This document shows positions 34,429 to 46,787 of a stretch of 64,000 nucleotides of DNA, one piece after another. The position numbers were made by a program, and so were the translations under genes. The notes under the pieces are model-generated. The model was not told the DNA's origin. It ran no database searches and worked only from the letters and a program-made list of their open reading frames with translations. The stretch's first letter is position 1. Every line of letters starts with the position of its first letter. This stretch comes from Arthrobotrys musiformis (Eukaryota > Ascomycota > Orbiliomycetes > Orbiliales > Orbiliaceae). The stretch covers positions 124,001 through 188,000 of the forward strand of contig JAVHJL010000005.1 in the NCBI GenBank assembly GCA_036971715.1, written 5' to 3'.

Positions 34429-35253
34429 ATGTCCGCCCAAATCTCTTCCTCGTCGATGCCTTCGACTCCCTCTGCCTCCCGCTCGCCGTCTCCGTCATCT
34501 AGCTCGCCGTCGTTAACTGTACAGAAAACTCGAGCAGCTCCGTCGGCAGAAGTAGCTTCAGCTTTGGCTTCCTCTTCGTCGACACCTTCCTGGAGAAGAT
34601 CTCACATCAGGTCCAAATCCTCGTCCTCCGTCTCTCCTCCTCCTTCAATGATCCGAGCACACAGTCTCCCATTACCAAACCGGACAAAGTCCCAAGGCCC
34701 TCCGCCAGCTTCTCCAAAATGGACGACAACTCCAGCCAGCCCGACGTACAGGAACTCCTTTGTCCCAACTTTCCCGTCTACCCCTCTCAACCTACCTCCC
34801 TTTGCCAAGAGGCCGTCCTTTTTGAGAACAGCCACGCCGCCGCCTCCAACCCCTCCAAAGGCGCCACCGGCATATCTTGCAACCGAGGTGTTCCCAGGAG
34901 TCAATAGCCAGCTGTCCAGTTACCCTCCGTCTTTGACCAGCAATGCATCCAGTCCCACATCCTCCCGTAGCTGCTCGCCTTCCTTGACAACCTACAGCCT
35001 CGAGACTATCGAGGACTCTCCTGATGGCGAACTTCTCGCCATTCTCGAAGAAGAGGAAGAACGGCAACAGCGCGATGCAGCCGAAAAGGAAGAAAAGGAC
35101 AAGGAAGAGGATACAATTGGACTCGGTCTTTCCTTGGTTACCTCTTCAATGAACAACATGTCCCTCCGAGAAAGTAAGCGAAGACAGAGGTGGAGTGTCT
35201 GCGGAGCCGAAAGACGATCGGATTTCGACCTAGAAACCATCTACGAGGATTAG
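34429..35253 (+). CDS. Ser/Pro-rich protein with conserved-looking C-terminal motif
   Basis: A single exon encodes 274 residues. Residues 1-200 are very rich in Ser, Pro and Thr with many SP/TP and RxxS-type sites, so it is likely disordered and phosphorylated. A PPAYLATEVFPGVNSQ segment lies near residue 146. An acidic, Glu-rich helix follows, and the protein ends with RRQRWSVCGAERRSDFDLETIYED-like sequence split as RQRWSVCGAERR and DFDLETIYED. This end is much less low-complexity than the rest and looks like a conserved short linear motif that I believe recurs in Pezizomycotina; I cannot name the family. The long upstream region suggests complex regulation. Confidence 0.75.
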   Translation: MSAQISSSSMPSTPSASRSPSPSSSSPSLTVQKTRAAPSAEVASALASSSSTPSWRRSHIRSKSSSSVSPPPSMIRAHSLPLPNRTKSQGPPPASPKWTTTPASPTYRNSFVPTFPSTPLNLPPFAKRPSFLRTATPPPPTPPKAPPAYLATEVFPGVNSQLSSYPPSLTSNASSPTSSRSCSPSLTTYSLETIEDSPDGELLAILEEEEERQQRDAAEKEEKDKEEDTIGLGLSLVTSSMNNMSLRESKRRQRWSVCGAERRSDFDLETIYED

Positions 35254-38200
35254 AAACCCCTCGACGCACCACAGCACATCCCAAAATGCCCACCCCTTTT
35301 TTCGATACCATGGAAATCTACGAAATGGCAAGGGAGATCAACGTACACATACCGTACATACATATATATATCCAACCTCCACTCAACGGAACACGAAGCG
35401 TATACACAACCTCTCCACTACGAAAAAGTGCGCAAGCTCGCTACTTTTTATGTTATCATTACTTCCCTTTTTTTTCCCCCCTCTGTTTCTGTACTCCATA
35501 TTCCAGTTTCCTCGATTTTCATCATCCTTTTTTCTTTCCTGGGTCGCCATTCCCTTCCGATTATTTATAAACGAAGAAGGCCTGCTTGTTGTTCTGTCTA
35601 TACCATTACCACCGGCGCTCTGTTAATTTGTTTCTTTGCCTCTGTCTGTTTCTATTAGCGAAAAAATCCTTCGTTTTATATAACCTTTTTTTTGTTCCCT
35701 TGTTTTTGCTTGCGAGGGTGTATAACGTTGACCTACATATTTTCCTTTGTTCTTTATTCTTTCGTTCGAACAAAAAACATGCTTCTATCAAAAAATCCGG
35801 AAATCCTCTTTTCCTTTCTTATCGTTTTTGAGTTTCGTTTTGCATCGATACCCGGAGTTTTACAGGATTAAGGGATTTCCTTTGGCGGGTGTTTTTCATA
35901 TCTTTTTCATACCTTTACCTATCATATACATATAACTACCCCATCTCGCTATAATCGTCGTTCTTTCCCTCTATTCACGGTCTTTACTTTCCTCATTTTA
36001 TTTTTTGGTTCTCTTTTTAGAACGAAAGTTTTCTTTGCGAAGTCTCGGAGACGAAAGTTATCATTCACTCGTTAGGTTATTCGGTCGGTGTAACAATAAT
36101 ATCATTCATACATACATATCATTACTATCATTTCCTTTTGTATATGTATTCTTTCTATTTCCTTGTGTCACTTTGATTAATGTTAATTGTAGTATGTTTA
36201 ATAAAGATCATGCGTGAGTTTTATACATTACGCTTTGTAAATTTGGACTTTGAGCATTTCTCTTCTTAGCCTGGTTCGAGATGACTTCAAGCTGTATTTG
36301 TGTAAACATCGCTGGCATTTCTTTTGAAATATTCGAATTCATTTTGTTACTAGTTTATATGTTTTAATATCCTTTTCGATGGTGCCTGCCACCATACATA
36401 GACATGCATGGTTTTTGATGGGCATCAAACCTTCAAAGCTCTTTTTGTTCCGCATTACCCCTCGACGGCACTCCTTACCTGAATTTTCTAGTTTTGAATC
36501 AGTGATTTCACAAAAGTTTATCAGTTCTGGTATTATTTCTTTAGCCTTGTAAGTTTATATAACATTTACTTCAAATAACAATCACAAAAAAGAGTTTGTT
36601 TATTAGCAATCGATCTGATCTACATGATTCCCGCAACCTGTAGTCTCTTCGCTCATGTCAACGTCAACCAGCCTCCGATGGCACAAAGAAATATAGTTAC
36701 TGCAGTCCTATAGCTGGCATGTACTTTCCCTCACCAGACCTATCAACTATACCTCATCCAAACCTTACACCTGACGAACTAAAATAACGGCCGAACAAAA
36801 TTTAAAAACCCATGATATCTATTCCTTCCAAACGCGTAGCGCACGGGCGAGGCCAGTCACACCCTCGCAAAGGATCTAGCACTATACCAAATATGAGGGT
36901 ATATCCCTCAAAAGATTGGATTTATCCTCCAGCTCACGATCTCTTCTTCGGAGTGAACCTGAGAGCGGGTTGTGTATGCAAGGCGTCTGGTCACATACGT
37001 ACTCCTTGCTGCAAATTGCCCCCCATACATCCAGACCCCTCTATTCGGCCTCAGTTAGTTACATCCAGACCAGCCCACTCGAGAAATCCAAGACGGGAGA
37101 AGAGGATCTTATGGCACCTCTACCCAAAATCTGGTCGGGAATTAACACTTTAGATCCAAATTCAAATCCTAAATGCCCTTTTTCGAATTCAGGTCAGCCA
37201 CCTTACGTTACCTGAGGGTGTGCAGGTTGACAAAATACAACATGTGACAGGTACACAACACCCCTCCTCGTAGTTCATGCAAACGAGTGATCAGGTATCA
37301 AGTACCAGGCTAGCTATGCCCATACCGTCCATCTACCAAAAATCCAAAACACCACTACCGCCCGTTAACAATAGATCCTGCCCGAAAATAGGTAGTAACC
37401 TCTACCCCTCTCATTTCACACAGACAGAAAGGAAAAAGTGTGCCTTGCAGAAATAGATCCTCCTAGATATCCGACGCACTCTAATCCAAATGCAACACAC
37501 GGTTCCTGCATTTAGGGTGCCGGGAGCTACAAAAGAAAACAAAAAGGTTTCTAGCAAGCTTGCCTAACCCATACTTCTTTTGCCTGACACTATCTATCAA
37601 AAGATGCATGATCATATGCAAGGTCTTTTTGTTTGGGGAAACAAAAAAGGGCTGAAACATTTACTTCGGGGCGAAAAGAGCCTCTTTGTCCTATATGGTC
37701 CTATTTTCCTTCCCGCCCGGTGTTTAGGATTTCTTAGCTTTTATATCGTGCCTGATAATTCGGCGGCAAAGTATACCACGTCATATACACCACTGAAACG
37801 TCAACGCCATACTTTGATTATAAGTGTTAAAAATCTATAATATTTTCATTCCTTCGTATCTACACCGCCTCAAGTCCATGGATCCATATTGACCAAATCC
37901 GCCCTCTCGATATATCCTTCAAAAAAGGAAAAAATAAATCTCCAAACAAAATCGTGTACAAAATAGGTTGTCTATAAAAAATGAAATAAAGAAAAGTAGG
38001 TAAATTATCATACTAATATATTTATCAGAAAAATATAATCTATATATAGAAATCCCATCTCAAGGAAAGATAATAATTATACTTCAAGAAGCAGGAAGAA
38101 GGGAAGGGGAAGAGCAGCGGGGTATCTTTCTCGATCTCGAACAAAAACAAAAACCGATTTTGCGAAAAACCCACTGATGCAAAAAGGAAAGGGGGTCGTA

Positions 38201-38627
38201 AGGCTAACAGAGGAGGAGAAGGATTTGTGAATTGAAAGCAAATGGACGGTCTATAGGGTATGAGCAATGCGGAAGGCAAGACAAGGAAGAGCAGAGAGAA
38301 AGCAGAGCAAGCAAGACATAAAATCCCCTATAGAAGCCTCCATCGTAGGATAAACGCCGGCCGTGCATGTTTGAGAAAAAGAAAAAGGGAAGAATCGGTC
38401 TGGATGAAAAGGACGAAGATCAAAAAAAACCCACGCTAATAAACATCATGAACTGATACTAAACAAAAATAACTTGAAGGGAGATCGATCCGTAAAAAGC
38501 GGGGATGGTAAAACGAAAAGGTAAACCAAGAAAAGAACCTCTCATTAGAAAACCAAAAAAGGTATCTACCTGATCATTAAAAAAAAAAAAGACTTATTGA
38601 CCTCGTAGAGAGGATGAGGGAATGATA
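35254..38627. other. Intergenic between convergent genes
   Basis: The first 900 bp are strongly T-rich, like an extended 3' UTR. The rest is AT-rich with no supportable gene. The last 600 bp would be the 3' UTR of the poly-Gln protein gene. Confidence 0.5.
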
Positions 38628-39493
38628 TTAAGCCATAGTAAGAGGTGCCTCACGCTTCATATCTTGGGCGTGAGAAAGCTCAAATGACTTGAGAGCGGCG
38701 AGGTACTCGTGCAACCCCCTCCTGGCCGCCTTCTGGCTCTCGTTACTCTTAGTACGCTTAGCCGGCGGGCAAAAGTTGGTATCATCGACTTCGTAGCCGA
38801 AGGCGAGGTCGGAATCAGCCTTCGATTGCTCAAGGGGGAAAACCATGTTGTCCTCCTCGCAAGGTGTGTCATCGCCCTGTTGACTCTTAGGTGGGATGGT
38901 GAAGCGTTTGCCATTTTGGATATCGTCGTCCCAGATGAAATCGTCGACCCCGTTAGTGCCGAGAGAACCACCATCCCAAAGGCTGTGAGCATCGCCCTTG
39001 CTGCCCTGGCGTGGGGTTAGAAGGACACGTTGACGTTGCTGGAGGATCCATGCCTCGGAAGGAGGGAACTTGACTCCATGAGGGGCTGAGATTTCGTGAA
39101 CATAGCGAAGGACGCGGTTCCACCTGAACTCTCGGGAGTCTCGAGAGTCAACAGCAGAGATTGCGTGTTTGGTCAGACGCTGGTAGGTTGGTCGATGATA
39201 CCCGGTAGGATATCCGGTGCGAGGAGCAATTTGCTGAACGACAGGATTGACCGGCATGATTGGGAAGTAAGAGTTAAGAGGATTCTCACGTGGAGTAGTT
39301 GCAGGCTGAGCAAATGTCGTGCACAGTGGAGGATATGAGTCCTCTGGTGTCAAGGAGAAAAATCCACCAGGGAGGAAGCCTTGGGTGGTTGGAGTTTGCA
39401 GTTGATTTTGAATGACTGGTTGGGGAGCAGTTGTGGTTGTTTGGATAGGTTCGGGGTTCAAGCACAAGAACGAGAAACCAGAGTTATCAACTA

Positions 39494-39533
<40 letters not shown>

Positions 39534-40439
39534 CTGTTGAGAGTAAGGCTGTTGAAATTCAACAGCAGTTTGAACTTGATTCAAAGAAGACTGTCGAGAG
39601 TGAGCAGACGGCTTCGAGTAGGTCGTTGGTGCAACAGCAGGAGTGTTGATATTACTGTTTGTCGTATGAACGGAGCTGTGATGAATGGAGTCGTGAGCAG
39701 AAGGAGGTTGAGCCTCGAATGCAAATTGGAAATGGGATGAATTTGCAACGGAGAACTGAGAGAGAGAAGGACGGGAGGCGTGCTTCTTATTTAAAAGATC
39801 CTGGTGCAGTGAGTTTGCTCTCGTGTGATGTTGGAGGCTGTGATTAGCAACAACGGCACCGTGAGCAGCACCCGCCTGAGGTCCCAGAACTAGCAGCTGC
39901 TGCTGTTGGTTTTGCACTCGAGACGTTTGTTGGAGCTGTGCCTGATTTTTCCCGGTTAGATTTGGGTTCCCATTCGCATTAATGGTCCCGGCAATGGCAG
40001 CACCCCCTGCCCCACCAACACTACTGATAGGCGGGGTGTGGAAGTAATATGGTGGTGGAGAAGTGACGTTGGTGCCGTGATATGATGTATGGAGGTCGGA
40101 TGACGCCGGTGTTGTGGGCGTGACAAACACCGGAAGGAACTGCTGATAAGCGGGTGCATTCACACCACCATTAACATTACCACAGCCATGATGAGGATGA
40201 TGATGGCTATGATGATGGCTATGACCCTGCTGTTGCTGTTGCTGTTGATGGGGTTGGAGATGAGAGTGGGTCTGGTTAGAATGAGGAAAGAAGTTCTGCG
40301 GAACAGTCGACTGGAACATCGGGGCGAGGGTTGAAGCAGCAGCAGCGGTAACAGCCACTGAACTTCTTCGTCGTCGATGCGAAGCTGATGTGGTGGAAGT
40401 GATGCTGTTGAGCAGCTTGAGAGTCTTGTTTGCAGACAT
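38628..40439 (-). CDS. Poly-Gln/poly-His low-complexity protein
   Basis: A single minus-strand exon. The frame opens upstream with GTG, but the first ATG is at 40439, giving 603 residues. The N-terminal two thirds are rich in Gln, His, Asn, Ser and Pro, with a poly-Gln run then His clusters near residues 70-90 and a pure poly-Gln run of about 12 residues encoded by CAG only. The C-terminal third is more complex: a basic/aromatic block near REFRWNRVLRYVHEIS, then PPSEAWILQQRQRVLLTP, an acidic DDFIWDDD segment, a PPAKRTK possible nuclear signal, and a helical end. The composition suits a transcription or RNA-granule regulator. No DNA- or RNA-binding domain is visible, so function is unassigned. 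Confidence 0.75.
39496..39532 (-). repeat. CAG triplet repeat coding poly-Gln
   Basis: An uninterrupted run of about 12 CTG triplets on the plus strand reads as CAG on the coding strand. Elsewhere in the gene, Gln runs mix CAA and CAG, so this tract is pure and probably unstable in length between strains. Confidence 0.85.
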
Positions 40440-43400
40440 TAATATTGACTCCCAAGAAAGATATCGCACAAAGACCAGCTGGTAATAATCTTTAAGGCAA
40501 AGATATATGCCTCAGCTGAGATTGATGTTGATGCCGGTCAGAGATATTGAAGATAGTCGGAAACCGTGACTTTTGTTGCTCGGGGTTTGCGAGTGTTGCA
40601 ATTTGACGCCCAAGCAAATTATGTGTTGTTTCGGGCGGGTTTGCTGTCGAAAACGGAAAGTCTGTTCCCAATTAACACCTCATCTCATTAGCACCTCATC
40701 ATCTTCTTCAACATTCATCCCTATCAGACGACAACAGAAGAAACAAAACAAAAAAAAAAAAGGAAAGGAAAGGAAAGGGAAACAAGAAACGACAAGAAAC
40801 ATCATGTGCGAGTACATACATGTAAGCATATGGGTACGTACCTGGTAAAGATCAAAGGAAAGGTGGGTACTGAGGGTCTCTCCCGTGGGAATGGACAATT
40901 AGATGGGAATTAAAATCTAATTATACGTTGTCCTGTGCTTTGCTTTGCTGTGCTTCCTTGTTCGCAAATAAAATGGTCGTATGAGGTATTTAATAACTGG
41001 CAAAGTAGAAAAACTAAAAAAAAAAAGTCGCAGATACTCCGAACGGCGGACGTCCAAGGTTTCGAACCGATATAACTTTTTTTTTCTTTCGTTCTTATTA
41101 AAAACAGGCGATTCTAACTAAATCCCTGGCCCTTTTCGTTTTTTCTTCTGCTTTGCGTGATAATAGTCCGGTTGGCTTGCTGCACCTTGGTATCCACCTT
41201 GCTCTGTTTTTCAACGCTTTGCTTTTCTTTTCCCAAGAAGTTAGATAATGGATACCTATCGCCTGGGCTTGCCGGCTTGTTTGCTGCACGTTATTCTATT
41301 TTTCTGGATGCTAGATCTTCTTCTTGCCGTTTTTCGTTATCTGTAAGATCTAATCTTCCTTCTTTTTTCTTCCCTTTTGACTTCCGAAAATGGGTCGATT
41401 CGATTGGGGGTGTGTGTGCTTGTATTTCCTTGGGTAGGGGTTCCGTTCCTATATATTTTCGTATGTAGGAATCTAGGAGATATAAATATCGATCGATATC
41501 GGCGCTCAGTAGCGGGGGCGTGGTTTAAAAAAAAAACGTGTAGTTATAAATAATGCGAATTATATAATCCTCTGCCACGCAAAAGCTATAAGCGCTAGGG
41601 AACTCCGAAGTCTTGTTGGAACTTTTTTTTTTGTTAGTTATATTATTGAGAAGGAAAGGCCGAAATCTTCGATCCGAATCTTCTCGCCAGAATCATTTTC
41701 TGGTTGTTTTATCCAGTTGAAAAAATTTTCGTTTTCGAGAGAAATGGTTAGATGGAGGAATTGGCAACGGTGTTCTTGACAAAGTCGTCCTTTTCTGAAC
41801 TCTTATTATATAAGATAAAAAAAAATTGAAGAGGGAGATATCAGGAGATAATATACAAAATGAGAATCCCAATTAGAAGGCCGGTTTTCCGTATCTAATA
41901 TAATATAATTCACGGCGAGGTCCTCAATTCACGAAATATATGTATAACACTCCCACGGCGGGCCTGCACACACTCAATTTTTTGGGGGCGTGCCAGCACA
42001 ATGCGAGACCCAGCCCCCAGTGGCCTGCCCAAATTTGATTCAGGCCGAAGAAAAAAAGCAGGAAGGGGAAGAAAAAAGGGTATGACCGGCCGGAATCAAA
42101 CGAAAAGAGAAAAAATAAGAAAAGAAATTTACTACTATTACATACTACGCTACACAGAACAACTGACACCTGGTTGTGTATGCGTGTTTCGTGTGAATGG
42201 GCCGATTCTGGGGCTTGCCTTTCCTACCGGTTTTCCCTTTCCCGGGAGGAATTGGTCCAACATACCGTTGAGTGCAGCACAAGGAAAATAAGCAAACTGA
42301 GACAGGGCAGGCGCGACAAAAAAACTTCATGATCAGCCAGATGATTAAAAAAGAGAGAGCAAGGGAAACGTCCGAACGGTCCAGTGCGTCCTACACACGT
42401 ATGTTAGCTCCAATTGGAGAACCTTGAAGAGTTTAGAAGAATCGCCAATGCGGTTATTCCTATTGAAGGGGAGCCCAGGAGGATGAGTAGGAGGAGCTGC
42501 CATAAGCTGTGCACATATCATGCCTTAACCCTTCCCACCCCGGAAAACAAATCACCGTTGGCCATGGCATGTTGAACTAATAGTCAATGGACATGACCTG
42601 ACTTGGATTCCAGTTCAATGTCTTTAAAAAGTGTCAAATCCGAAATGTCTCTGATCTGCAGCCCGTCGTTTCTGAATGCAAAGCAAGCAGAGGGGAAAAA
42701 GGAAAAGCACCTGCATCAGCCCAGAAAAACAAAACCAAAGACATTTTGACTTTTCGGCCCTACATATTAAACCAAAAGAAACTTTTCTCAAGATTAATTA
42801 TATAATATAATTGATCAAAAACACCAATCCCTTGCCGATATCCAGAGTCCACCAGTGTCTGATAGTTCTCAATAATACCTATCTTGAGCGAGTCAGTGGA
42901 AAGACACTCGTGAGACCACAATAACGTCGTTTGTGTCAAAAAATCTTGGTTTCCGGGGTGTACGTGATTAGGGATTCTCCCGAAAAAGCCTGATATGAAT
43001 CTTGAAATCTTGTTAATCCTCGCCTAAGGGAATGGGCAATACCAAGCGGCGGGCTGATTGCTTAGTTCTCGACTGATCCTTTCGAACTTCGAAGCCCTTC
43101 CGTGGGAAACCTCGAAATTCCGATTTCGACATATAATAGACTCGCTCCCGTTGGGCTGATACACCAGTTTGATGATATGATATGCCCCCATCCCATGCAT
43201 GCCTGGATGGGGTGATTCTCATGATCCGGAAAGTTAACAAACACCCACCGGCCTCACACCCCTCCAATCATGCGTGCGCAAGTGATATTCACATATTATA
43301 CACCTATATGGCCATATATCCACCTCCGCATTTTCCCTTATGCAAAGTAATATAAGCGGGCTTATATCTTAACAAAGCCGGAAAAAATTGAACATGTAAT

Positions 43401-45790
43401 GCTCATGTGTTCTTCAAAGCGATAACTCATGGACCTTTACGAATTATGGAATACGGATCGATGGGAAGTTACCTGCCTAGCTGACTACAACTTACATAGC
43501 TCGATATACGATGTATATGTCATGGATATCATCGTACGCCTATCGACTATATTACGGTATGTGTTTTTCGGCAGCACTCATATGATATCACAAGCACGAG
43601 ACGGTGACATGTCGGTTATTTTACGCTCCGCACTGATAGGGAAGAGCTTGGCTGGAAAAAAGAGTTATGGTTATCAATAATCTCCTACCCAAGCTAGATA
43701 TCCCAGCTTACCCCGACATCTTCCCATATGAGAAAAAGGGTGAGAGGCTCGCCCGGAAAATCCAGCCTAATCGCCCCCGCCCCTTGCCCGGGGGCCATTC
43801 AATCACTTTCCCAAATTGAGCTTTCCGCCGCTTATATGATTACCATATCCGTAGGCTTTAACAGCTTCAACGAATGGCTTTCCGGCTCCCAATTACCAGA
43901 ATAAGTATGTCTCACATCACCCAAACAAAATAAAAACCGCAAGCTGGACCGACTCGCCAAGCCGTTGAAAAAAAAAACTTGTTGGTTTGTCATTGTCATA
44001 TGAGAAGAGGGACGGGTATTGCGAAGTTCGTCCCGAGATAATCCGTTGCCTTTGCTGACCACACACATTGTATCTCCGAAAGCGCGCTTGAAGGAGGAAG
44101 CCGTACGGAAATTCGTGTACTACGCTACGTATATGAACGGAGCGAGGAGGAAGGGAAAGGACCGTCTGGAACCTCCATCCGGGCCGTTCGAGTCCTTTTT
44201 TTTTTTGCCTTCCCTTCCTTCCTTCCCGCCTAGCCTTTGGAATTCCGCGCAAAAGGCTGCCTGGAAGCCCAATCACTCCCCTTTTCGAACCATCATTCCC
44301 GAACTCAAGGGTTCACCTTTAAACTCGAAGGGGAGAAAAAATTTCCCGTAGGCATTAAACCGTACGTCTTGAAGTGAAGCGCTTTAATGCACGGTATCAC
44401 GCATGCGCATGAGATACAATCTGAAGCCCGACTAGTTGGCATAACTAGTCCACATACTATAAAAAGTCTTGTGACCTCGAGCTCATGCCTTCCCTCCGGA
44501 TTCGCAATTTTTTGATTTGTGCATCGGAAAGCGCAGCGCACCTTCGGGAACTCCCATCCTTCCCACCTTTTGCCAAGGCTCTTTCATGACCGATCGATCC
44601 AGGTATGATGTAATCTGGAATAATTCCTTCGACAAACCAGTGTAGCTACTTAGTAAGTAAGTGAGATCTAGAACTTCAAGATGAAGAGTAATCATAATCG
44701 CGACTTGCGGTCAAGTCACACGATGGTTATGAAACCCAAGTATCCGCTCACGGCCATCACACATATCATTTCGAAAGTGATACAAAAACCGTATTGCCGA
44801 ATAATATAATCGAGCTCCATCTCGAGCTCGTCAAAGTAAATAGCGCTCCTGGGTGGCACCGAGGTAAGCTTGAGCTCCTGTGCTCGGTCCGGAACAATGG
44901 AGCACCATCCACCAGCACACGCTCAAATATTAAAAAACCACGTAAACTACGGTTATGGGTTCGTCAATTGGGAGTTTGGAAACGAGCTCGGTTGGGCTGG
45001 GGTTTCGCCTGTTCGTGCTTTACCGGCCTGCCGGACGGACCCCCACGTACGCACGTTTTCCCTTTCCTTCTTTTTTTTTCTTTCTTCTCGTCAACGGTTT
45101 CTAATTTTATTTCGGCGTGGGTTTTTTGGGTTATCGATATTGGAAAATGAAATGATATCCACAAGGCGGCGTTTTTAGATCACATTTTGGGTTTTCGGTG
45201 GAGTCTGCATGTTATGTAATGTTCGGGTTTCGGCCGTCAGTCATGGATTCTGCTTCGTTTCGAGAATTATCATGTCATGTCGGGACCATGGCCAACAAAC
45301 CGACAACATCAATGCATATGCATCTTGATATACAGTACAAGTTGGCAGCAGTATCGTAGCCAGACTTATATATATATATATACAACGGTTAGTATTTGTT
45401 CATCTTAGCCTCCAAGAAAACGTTGAAGTCTCTTGGCCCATAAGCCACGTGTGAACGTTAGTAAACAGAATCTTTTGATCCGGAACGTACCCAAAATATT
45501 CTAAAAAGGCCTTCCTCTACACTTGAGGAATAAAAGGGGATCCTTGTCTAGAATAAAGACACTCTTAGGCCCGTCGATCAACGGAGTTATCCCATGGCCC
45601 CTCTCCACGCCTCCCAGTCGTGCTCAAGTGACGTCGGAGTGTCGTCAACGCAGTGTCTACGCTGTATATAAAAAGCCTTGCGCGGCCTGACGGGCCTTAA
45701 GATGTAGATTATAGTTTGATACCCCTCACGATAACATCTATTCTATATATTCTATTACATTAAAAGTTGAATATTATAGCTTATCGTATT
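40440..45790. other. Long intergenic region
   Basis: 5.3 kb without a supported gene. It has A- or T-homopolymer runs, an AAAGG run near 40755-40780, and short open frames whose products lack motifs. The left end is the poly-Gln gene promoter. Its size resembles the spacer left of 34429, so these regulatory-looking genes sit in gene-poor DNA. Confidence 0.45.
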
Positions 45791-46459
45791 ATGTCAACGT
45801 ACCAAAAGGTCCGTCGGTTATACCTCCGAGCCACTACCCACTCCGAATCCTCAAGATTAACAAATACTCACCGGTAAATCTAAAAGATATAGACAAATCC
45901 AACAAAAGGCACCAAAGTCACCCAGAAGTCTTCTCCAAAACTAGAACACTCAGGCCCCGTTCTATCGGACTCCCTCGCCGCCGAATCCATACGTTCTCAC
46001 GGCTCTTTCTCGTCCGGAAACCCAACAGGTATCCTCTCCGTCATGTCTTCGAATACAACCATAACCCACGGTGATGACACGATCGGCGTGAGGCGAGTAC
46101 ATGAGAGTGAAGACGGTGGTGGACACGTCGGCGTCGCCCGGATCGTCGACGATAATGAAGAAAAATACGAAACCGGTGGAACAGGCAAGGGATTTGTAAA
46201 CCCGCATTATGGACAAAATTGGGATGGGGAGGAGGTAGACTGGGATGAAGTCGCCGGCAGGAAGAAGCCGCAGAAGGATGAAGGGGTTAGTGTGGTTGAT
46301 AAGCAGCCTGAGATTGGGAGTGACGAGGATCCGGGACGGTATGCGGAGAAACGCTTCGTGGAAAGGAATATAGTGAGGGATAGTGCTGCTAGCACTGGGG
46401 GGCGAGGTGAGGGGGATAGAGAAAATCCTTATGAGGTCTTGAAGGACAGGAGTTCGTAG
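45791..46459 (+). CDS. Small acidic DSLAAES-motif protein
   Basis: The main exon 45893-46459 is open from a TAG acceptor and encodes VTQKSSPKLEHSGPVLSD then SLAAES, a pattern I associate with a short conserved fungal family of unknown role. An ATG exon 45791-45808 joins in phase 0 to give 194 residues, but its donor (GTCCGT) is weak. The frame also has an internal ATG at 46043. The C-terminal half is Gly/Asp/Glu-rich and likely disordered, with HYGQNWDGEEVDWDEV as its only distinctive block. No signal peptide or membrane segment. A minus-strand frame covers the same DNA, but its codon pattern is less convincing. Confidence 0.55.
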
Positions 46460-46787
46460 TGTTATGTTAGGATTGATATCGGGGTTCTGACTGGATATCA
46501 TGGGATTTCAACCTTGGTAAAATTGGATACGAAGGGCATTGCATTATTACCGAATCTAGCAAATACAAGTACGAAAATTCTTGATATTATGAAAATATAG
46601 CTCCCCGTTGCTCTAATTAAACTTATCTTGAGGCGGTGAATATATCAAAAGTTATCCTCTCCGAAGGCATAAAAGAGAAGGGGGTATGAGGAGAGAAAGA
46701 ACTGCGTTGGCTGTTGCAATTTCCCTCCGCCAAAACCGCCAAACTTCACCGCCAAACTTCACCAGTCCCATCCACCATAAAGAAACC
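46460..46787. other. Short intergenic region
   Basis: AT-rich sequence between two genes on the same strand. An open frame continues upstream of the chosen start of the YqfO-like gene to 46686 but has no distinguishing features. Confidence 0.5.

Noticed and set aside
33873..34502. A 209-codon plus-strand frame overlapping the start of the Ser/Pro-rich gene.
   Set aside because: The product resembles no protein, and the frame differs from the better supported gene at 34429. More likely 5' leader.
41060..41080. A B-box-like GGTTCGAAACC on the minus strand near A/T runs, suggesting a tRNA or other Pol III gene.
   Set aside because: No A-box at suitable spacing, and no acceptor or anticodon stem can be folded around it.
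45962..46501. A 179-codon minus-strand frame opposite the DSLAAES-motif gene.
   Set aside because: It is the shadow of the plus-strand frame, and its product lacks motifs and has an odd composition.
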